Shown piece by piece: positions 6,752 to 10,657 of a stretch of DNA of 10,657 bases. The notes beneath the pieces were generated by a model. It searched no databases. It was not told where the DNA came from and saw nothing but the letters and a program-made list of their open reading frames with translations. The DNA is taken from contig JANQTK010000330.1 of assembly GCA_030731695.1 (NCBI GenBank), positions 1 to 10,657 of the forward strand. The letters run 5' to 3'. This DNA comes from Polaribacter sp. Lineage in GTDB: Bacteria > Bacteroidota > Bacteroidia > Flavobacteriales > Flavobacteriaceae. Made by a program: the position numbers and the translations under genes. Within the stretch, counting starts at the first letter, position 1. Each line of letters begins with the position of its first letter.

Positions 6752-8608
6752 ATGTGTGGAATTTCAGCTTACATAGGCTATAGAGAAGCTTATCCAATTG
6801 TGATTAATGGCTTAAAAAGATTAGAATACCGAGGTTATGATAGTGCTGGAGTTATGATTTTTGATGGAGAGAAAATGCAACTTTCAAAAACAAAAGGAAA
6901 GGTTTCTGATTTAGAGGCAATTATACATTCTAATCCTGAAAAAAAAGTTGGTAAAATTGGTATGGGTCACACACGTTGGGCAACTCATGGGATTCCAAAT
7001 GATGTAAACTCTCATCCACATCTTTCACAATCAGGAAACTTGGTTTTGGTCCATAATGGAATCATAGAAAATTATGACACCATCAAAAAAGAACTTATTA
7101 GAAGGGGATATACTTTTAAAAGCGATACAGATACTGAAGTTTTAATAAATTTAATTGAAGAAGTTAAGATAAATGAAGATTGTAAGTTAGGTAAAGCTGT
7201 GCAGCTTGCCTTGACAAATGTTGTTGGAGCTTATGCAATTGCTGTTTTTGATAAAGATAAACCTAATGAGTTAATAGTTGCAAGATTAGGAAGTCCTATT
7301 GCTATTGGTGTTGGTGAAGATAATAGTGAGTTTTTTGTTGCTTCAGATGCTTCTCCATTTTTAGAATATACAAAAAATGCAATTTATTTAGAAGACGAAG
7401 AAATGGCAATTATTAGGTTGGGAAGACCTGCAAAAGTTCATAAAATTTTTGATGATACTTTAGTTGACCCAATCATTCAAGAGTTGCAATTGAGCTTAGA
7501 GCAAATTGAAAAAGGAGGTTATGAACACTTTATGTTGAAAGAAATTCACGAACAACCGAAAGCAATTACTGATACCTTCAGAGGAAGAATGTTGGCAGAT
7601 GAAAATATCATCAAAATGTCGAGTGTTCAAGATAATTTGGATAAATTTTTAAATGCAAATAGAATTATTATTATTGGTTGTGGTACTTCATGGCACGCAG
7701 GCTTAGTAGGTGAATACCTTTTTGAAGATTTAGCAAGAATTCCAGTTGAAGTAGAATACGCATCTGAATTTAGATATAGAAATCCAATCATTACTGATAA
7801 AGATGTCGTAATTGCCATTTCACAATCTGGAGAAACTGCAGATACTTTAGCGGCAATTAAATTAGCAAAATCAAAAGGCGCTTTTGTGTACGGTGTTTGT
7901 AATGTTGTTGGCTCTTCAATCGCTAGAGAAACACATGCAGGAGCTTATACGCATGCAGGACCAGAAATTGGGGTGGCTTCAACAAAAGCTTTTACAACTC
8001 AAATCACTGTCTTAACGTTAATTGCTTTAAAATTAGGTGAAGCTAATAAATCACTTTCAGAAGAAAGATTCAAAAACTACATTCAAAAAATGCAGTTGAT
8101 TCCATCTCAGATTCAAAATTTATTGAACATTGATAGCAAAGTAAAAGAAATTGCAGCTATTTATAAAGACGCAAAAAACTGTTTGTATTTAGGAAGAGGA
8201 TTCAATTTTCCAGTAGCTTTAGAAGGCGCTTTAAAGCTGAAAGAGATTTCGTATATTCATGCAGAAGGATATCCAGCTGCAGAAATGAAACACGGTCCAA
8301 TTGCATTGATTGATGAAAATATGCCAATTTTTGTAATTGCAACTAACAAAGGTCATTATGACAAAGTAGTGAGTAATATTCAAGAAATTAAATCTAGAGC
8401 AGGTAAAATCATTGCTGTAGTTACTGAAGGTGATGTTATTGTAAAAGAAATTGCAGATCACGTAATCGAAATTCCTGAAACAGAAGAAGCATTGACACCT
8501 TTATTAACAACAATTCCTTTCCAATTATTGTCTTATCATATTGCAGTTATGTTAGGTAGAAATGTTGATCAACCAAGAAATTTAGCAAAATCGGTAACAG
8601 TAGAATAA
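6752..8608 (+). CDS. glmS: Glutamine--fructose-6-phosphate aminotransferase (isomerizing)
   Basis: GlmS makes glucosamine-6-phosphate from fructose-6-phosphate and glutamine, the entry step to UDP-GlcNAc for peptidoglycan and lipopolysaccharide. The 618 residues are full length. The glutaminase domain (1 to about 230) opens with MCGI, Cys2 being the nucleophile after Met removal, and has GHTRWATHG (72-80) and HNGIIENY (101-108). The isomerase half has two SIS domains: the first with CGTSWHAG (310-317), SQSGETADT (358-366) and VASTKAFT (408-415), the second with EGALKLKEISYIHAEGY (491-507). It ends with the catalytic-lysine tail LAKSVTVE. The ATG at 6752 is certain because Cys must be residue 2. 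It is the last gene of the plus-strand unit, six bases after the DUF4270 gene. I see no glmS ribozyme, and there is no room for one. Confidence 0.98.
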   Translation: MCGISAYIGYREAYPIVINGLKRLEYRGYDSAGVMIFDGEKMQLSKTKGKVSDLEAIIHSNPEKKVGKIGMGHTRWATHGIPNDVNSHPHLSQSGNLVLVHNGIIENYDTIKKELIRRGYTFKSDTDTEVLINLIEEVKINEDCKLGKAVQLALTNVVGAYAIAVFDKDKPNELIVARLGSPIAIGVGEDNSEFFVASDASPFLEYTKNAIYLEDEEMAIIRLGRPAKVHKIFDDTLVDPIIQELQLSLEQIEKGGYEHFMLKEIHEQPKAITDTFRGRMLADENIIKMSSVQDNLDKFLNANRIIIIGCGTSWHAGLVGEYLFEDLARIPVEVEYASEFRYRNPIITDKDVVIAISQSGETADTLAAIKLAKSKGAFVYGVCNVVGSSIARETHAGAYTHAGPEIGVASTKAFTTQITVLTLIALKLGEANKSLSEERFKNYIQKMQLIPSQIQNLLNIDSKVKEIAAIYKDAKNCLYLGRGFNFPVALEGALKLKEISYIHAEGYPAAEMKHGPIALIDENMPIFVIATNKGHYDKVVSNIQEIKSRAGKIIAVVTEGDVIVKEIADHVIEIPETEEALTPLLTTIPFQLLSYHIAVMLGRNVDQPRNLAKSVTVE

Positions 8609-8624
8609 TTGAAATTGACGATAT

Positions 8625-8656
8625 AAAAAAATCCAGTTAAAAACTGGATTTTTTTT
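8625..8656. terminator. Bidirectional intrinsic terminator between glmS and tonB
   Basis: A stem of up to 14 bp (AAAAAATCCAGTT-type arm at 8625-8638 pairing with 8642-8655) has the core ATCCAGTT / AACTGGAT and a three-base AAA loop. The plus strand continues in eight T residues (8649-8656) and the minus strand in six. It lies between the convergent stops of glmS (8608) and the TonB gene (8660), so it can end both transcripts. Confidence 0.92.
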
Positions 8657-8659
8657 CCC

Positions 8660-9394
8660 TCATTCTTCAACCATAATGGTAATTGGCAAACTATACGTTA
8701 CAGTTACTGCCATTCCTCTTTGTCTTCCAGGTTTCATTTCTGGTAAAGAAGCAATAATTCTAGTAACTTCTTTTTCTAATGATGGATGAGGAGCTCTAGC
8801 GTTTATAGTCCCAATTCTCCCTTTATTATTGATTTTAAAAACCACATAAATTTTCTTTTTTCCTGGAGATAATCCCAATTCTTGAGTCAAAGCAGGATCA
8901 AAGTTTTTCCCAAAAAACTCAGTAATTTTATCAGAAAAACATTTTTTAAGTTCCGCATTTTTTCCTTTACATCCAGGAAAAACAGGCACATCTTCAATCA
9001 ACACAAAAGGGATATCTTCAATAATTTCTTCCTTTTCTCGAACTTCTACAATTTCAGTATTTGATTTAAAAACAGCTGTTTTTTCATCAGTTTCAGTTGA
9101 TTCAATAATCGATTCATCAATCTTTACATCATCTTCAACAACTTTAATTTGTTCCATAATTACAGGAGCAGTTGGTGGTGGAGGTGGTAATTCTTGTTGC
9201 ATTATAATTGGAATATCTTCTTTCATTTCTTCTGTCATATTTACAACGCCTAATCCATTAGTATTGTCTACGTCATAAGACTTATATTCCATCATAAAAT
9301 TGATAATTACCAGAGTTAATACCAATCCAATTTGAAAGAAAATTTTGCTGTAATTTTCAATGACAGCTCTAGGGTTTTTTTTAATATCAATCAT
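8660..9394 (-). CDS. TonB-family energy transducer
   Basis: TonB proteins span the inner membrane and pass proton-motive-force energy from ExbB/ExbD to outer-membrane TonB-dependent transporters. The 244 residues show the expected order: a short cytoplasmic N-terminus, one membrane anchor (about 17-35), a periplasmic linker with a proline run (70-77) and many acidic or Val/Ile-Glu segments, and a C-terminal TonB domain (about 145-244). The domain is recognised from VVFKINNKGRIG (184-195), the LPEMKPG turn (217-223) and the closing strand with YSLPI (234-238). The lead-in IEDVPVFPGC and a second cysteine ten residues on (C142, C152) are common in Bacteroidota TonB proteins. It stands alone: no exbB, exbD or receptor gene is in view. 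The gene starts 145 nt after the stop of the upstream gene, so it probably has its own promoter. Confidence 0.92.
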   Translation of the reverse strand: MIDIKKNPRAVIENYSKIFFQIGLVLTLVIINFMMEYKSYDVDNTNGLGVVNMTEEMKEDIPIIMQQELPPPPPTAPVIMEQIKVVEDDVKIDESIIESTETDEKTAVFKSNTEIVEVREKEEIIEDIPFVLIEDVPVFPGCKGKNAELKKCFSDKITEFFGKNFDPALTQELGLSPGKKKIYVVFKINNKGRIGTINARAPHPSLEKEVTRIIASLPEMKPGRQRGMAVTVTYSLPITIMVEE

Positions 9395-9426
9395 AACTAA
9401 TTTTATTTAAGATTTATAAAATTCTG

Positions 9427-9457
9427 CAATTGTAAAATTGCTTTTTATCAACTACAA
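9427..9457 (-). promoter_or_regulatory. Possible tonB-family gene promoter
   Basis: On the minus strand a TTG (9457-9455) is followed after 20 nt by TACAATTG (9434-9427), one mismatch from the -7 consensus TAnnTTTG. This would start transcription about 27 nt before the ATG at 9394. The -33 element would fall inside the left arm of the palindrome at 9451-9490. It is a weak match in AT-rich sequence. Confidence 0.28.
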
Positions 9458-9490
9458 TTCAGTTTATTTTAGTAAAATAACTATTGTAGT
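9451..9490. repeat. 40-nt imperfect palindrome upstream of the TonB gene
   Basis: Outer arms ACTACAAT (9451-9458) and ATTGTAGT (9483-9490) are perfect inverted repeats. Inside them TTATTTTA (9464-9471) and TAAAATAA (9473-9480) form a second perfect dyad centred on G9472, with AGT/ACT also pairing if one extra T is allowed on the left. No T tract of useful length follows on the minus strand, so it is a weak candidate terminator for the MarC-oxidoreductase unit and could instead be an operator for the downstream TonB gene. It is the only distinct structure in the 145-nt gap besides a 6-bp dyad, GCAATT/AATTGC (9426-9441). Confidence 0.5.
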
Positions 9491-9539
9491 AAACTAGTAT
9501 AAAATTAGATTGATTTAATCGTTTAAAATATGACTTTCA

Positions 9540-10145
9540 TCATATTTTATCATGAATTTTGACGTGATTTCCATCATTCCAAAGAGTCAAAATATCAGTG
9601 GCAACTGAGGCTCCACTTCCTGCAGCAATGGCGAATTGACTTCGAAAACCTGCAATTGTGCCACAACAATACAAGCCTTTTTTGATCAAATGATTTTCGT
9701 TTTTTAGTTGGATTCTGTCTTTTTCACTAGATGATTTTTCATGTGGAATTATAAACTCTTCCAAGCCATCAATTGTAAATGGTTTTGCATAGTTCAAAGC
9801 AATCACTACAATGAATGATTGATATTGGTTTTTGTTGGTTTTGATGCAATAAGTATCATCAATTTGTTCAATTGAAATCACTTTTTCATTCTCAATTTGC
9901 ATCACATGAGGATATAAATTTTTCAGTTGATCTTTGCCTTGAATTAGAATGTCTTTTCCAAGTGTATTTGGTTGTAATCCCAAAACATTATTAAAAAGAG
10001 CAGTGTCTAAATGAGATGCTCTTTGATGCATTACAATCCCAATATTCTTATTAATTGCAAAAGATTTATTATTTGCTGAACCTAAAAGTAAGGCACATTG
10101 CATTCCAGAAACGCCACCACCAATAATCAAAGCATCAAAAATCAT
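9540..10145 (-). CDS. Short FAD-binding oxidoreductase-like protein (thioredoxin-reductase fold, no NAD(P)H domain)
   Basis: The 201 residues begin with a dinucleotide-binding Rossmann motif, DALIIGGGVSGMQCALLLG (4-22), and end with the flavin-side return motif: GLYCCGTIAGF (157-167), then IAAGSGASVATDIL (173-186), as in thioredoxin-reductase-like flavoproteins. Those enzymes are about 300-320 residues; here the central NAD(P)H-binding domain and the redox CxxC are absent, so only the FAD half is left. In the return motif the usual Ala-x-Gly-Asp is Cys-Cys-Gly-Thr, replacing the Asp that normally contacts the FAD ribityl chain. The frame is open with no sign of decay. It starts directly at the MarC stop (TAA next to ATG), so the two are surely co-transcribed. 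The substrate is unknown; an electron source other than NAD(P)H bound in cis would be needed. Confidence 0.78.
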   Translation of the reverse strand: MIFDALIIGGGVSGMQCALLLGSANNKSFAINKNIGIVMHQRASHLDTALFNNVLGLQPNTLGKDILIQGKDQLKNLYPHVMQIENEKVISIEQIDDTYCIKTNKNQYQSFIVVIALNYAKPFTIDGLEEFIIPHEKSSSEKDRIQLKNENHLIKKGLYCCGTIAGFRSQFAIAAGSGASVATDILTLWNDGNHVKIHDKI

Positions 10146-10657
10146 TTAAATAAAAAGGGCTTTTATATTGTGAGCAAACAGTTTTACGGCAATTGCAAGT
10201 AAAACCACACCAAATATTTTTCTAATTATTTGTATGCCAGAAGGACCAATCATACGTTCTATTTTAGAGGATGTTTTCAACACGATATAAATTACTATCA
10301 CGTTTAAAAATACGGCAACAATGATATTTTCTAGCTCAAATTCAGCTCTTAATGAAAGTAAAGTAGTTAAACTTCCTGGACCAGCAATTAATGGAAAAGC
10401 CAATGGAAAAACAGTGGCTGTTAGGTTTTGCGAGCTTCCATCGTCTTTGTATAAAGTAATTCCTAAAATCATTTCTAAAGCAATAAAAAACAAAATAAAT
10501 GATCCTGCAACTGCAAAAGAATTTACATCAATTCCTATCAATTTTAATAAACTTTGCCCCAAAAACAAGAAGAATATCATGATAAATGCAGCAATTACTG
10601 AGGCTTTTTCAGATTGAATATGGCCAACTTTTTTTCGTAAATCAATGATGATTGGGA
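10146..10657 (-). CDS. MarC-family integral membrane protein, 5' end outside the window
   Basis: The reading frame stays open to the window edge, past the Met at 10580, giving 169 visible residues of a family usually about 190-215 long. The N-terminal part reads PIIIDLRKKVGHIQSEKAS before the first full hydrophobic segment, then AGSFILFFIALEMILG, PLAFPLIAGPGSLTTLL (the conserved P-x-x-P-x-x-x-G-P-G turn of MarC proteins), and RMIGPSGIQIIRKIFGVVLLAIAV near the end. About five membrane segments are visible. MarC proteins (Pfam UPF0056/MarC) were once linked to multiple antibiotic resistance, but their function is not established. The GPG motif and G-x-x-x-I-x-R-I-x-G tail make the family call firm. 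The oxidoreductase-like gene follows with no spacer. Confidence 0.9.
   Translation of the reverse strand, partial: PIIIDLRKKVGHIQSEKASVIAAFIMIFFLFLGQSLLKLIGIDVNSFAVAGSFILFFIALEMILGITLYKDDGSSQNLTATVFPLAFPLIAGPGSLTTLLSLRAEFELENIIVAVFLNVIVIYIVLKTSSKIERMIGPSGIQIIRKIFGVVLLAIAVKLFAHNIKALFI

Noticed and set aside
8231..8461. Open frame on the minus strand of 76 codons inside glmS
   Set aside because: It is antisense to the conserved second SIS domain of GlmS and looks like a mirror of its codon pattern (many Phe, Asn, Tyr).
9426..9446. GCAATT-GTAA-AATTGC hairpin followed by five T residues on the plus strand
   Set aside because: No plus-strand gene leads into it and the stem is only 6 bp, mostly A/T, so a terminator role is not supported.
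10321..10617. Open frame on the plus strand of 98 codons across marC
   Set aside because: It is antisense to a membrane protein with clear MarC motifs and has no start context or homology that I recognise.

Overview
The window reads as an ordinary chromosomal stretch from a marine-type member of the Flavobacteriaceae (Bacteroidota). The evidence is its strongly AT-rich composition, dense coding, exact matches to the Bacteroidota -7 promoter box TAnnTTTG, a DUF4270 lipoprotein, a TonB protein with a flavobacterial-style C-terminal domain, and the overall flavour of the protein sequences. The genus cannot be fixed from this sequence; Polaribacter- or Tenacibaculum-like is a guess. There are no tRNA or rRNA genes, CRISPR arrays, insertion sequences or phage genes.

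Layout. (1) 2-592, plus strand: 3' part of hemD (uroporphyrinogen-III synthase), ending at a strong bidirectional hairpin terminator. (2) 4243 down to 641, minus strand: a compact panC-panD-membrane flippase-like protein-radA cluster. PanD makes beta-alanine and PanC joins it to pantoate, so two steps of pantothenate/CoA synthesis sit together. The membrane protein and the DNA repair ATPase RadA follow in the same direction. (3) 4244-4340: a 97-nt divergent promoter region with a good -7 box facing each way. (4) 4341-8608, plus strand: a tightly packed three-gene unit made of a half-length GT5 (glycogen/starch synthase N-domain) protein, a DUF4270 outer-membrane lipoprotein starting at TTG, and GlmS, which makes glucosamine-6-phosphate. 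It ends in a strong terminator shared with the converging tonB gene. (5) 9394 down to 8660, minus strand: a TonB-family protein. (6) 9395-9539: a 145-nt gap holding a 40-nt imperfect palindrome. (7) 10657 down to 9540, minus strand: a MarC-family membrane protein (5' end cut by the window) whose stop codon directly abuts the start of a short FAD-binding oxidoreductase-like protein.

Most genes are housekeeping. The part that best deserves attention is the GT5-N / DUF4270 / GlmS unit. The GT5 protein has lost the canonical Lys-Thr-Gly-Gly substrate loop and the whole C-terminal half, yet its frame is open and it sits in a close-packed transcription unit with an amino-sugar enzyme and a probably surface-exposed lipoprotein carrying an EF-hand-like loop. 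Any regulatory or envelope-sensing role for it is my inference.
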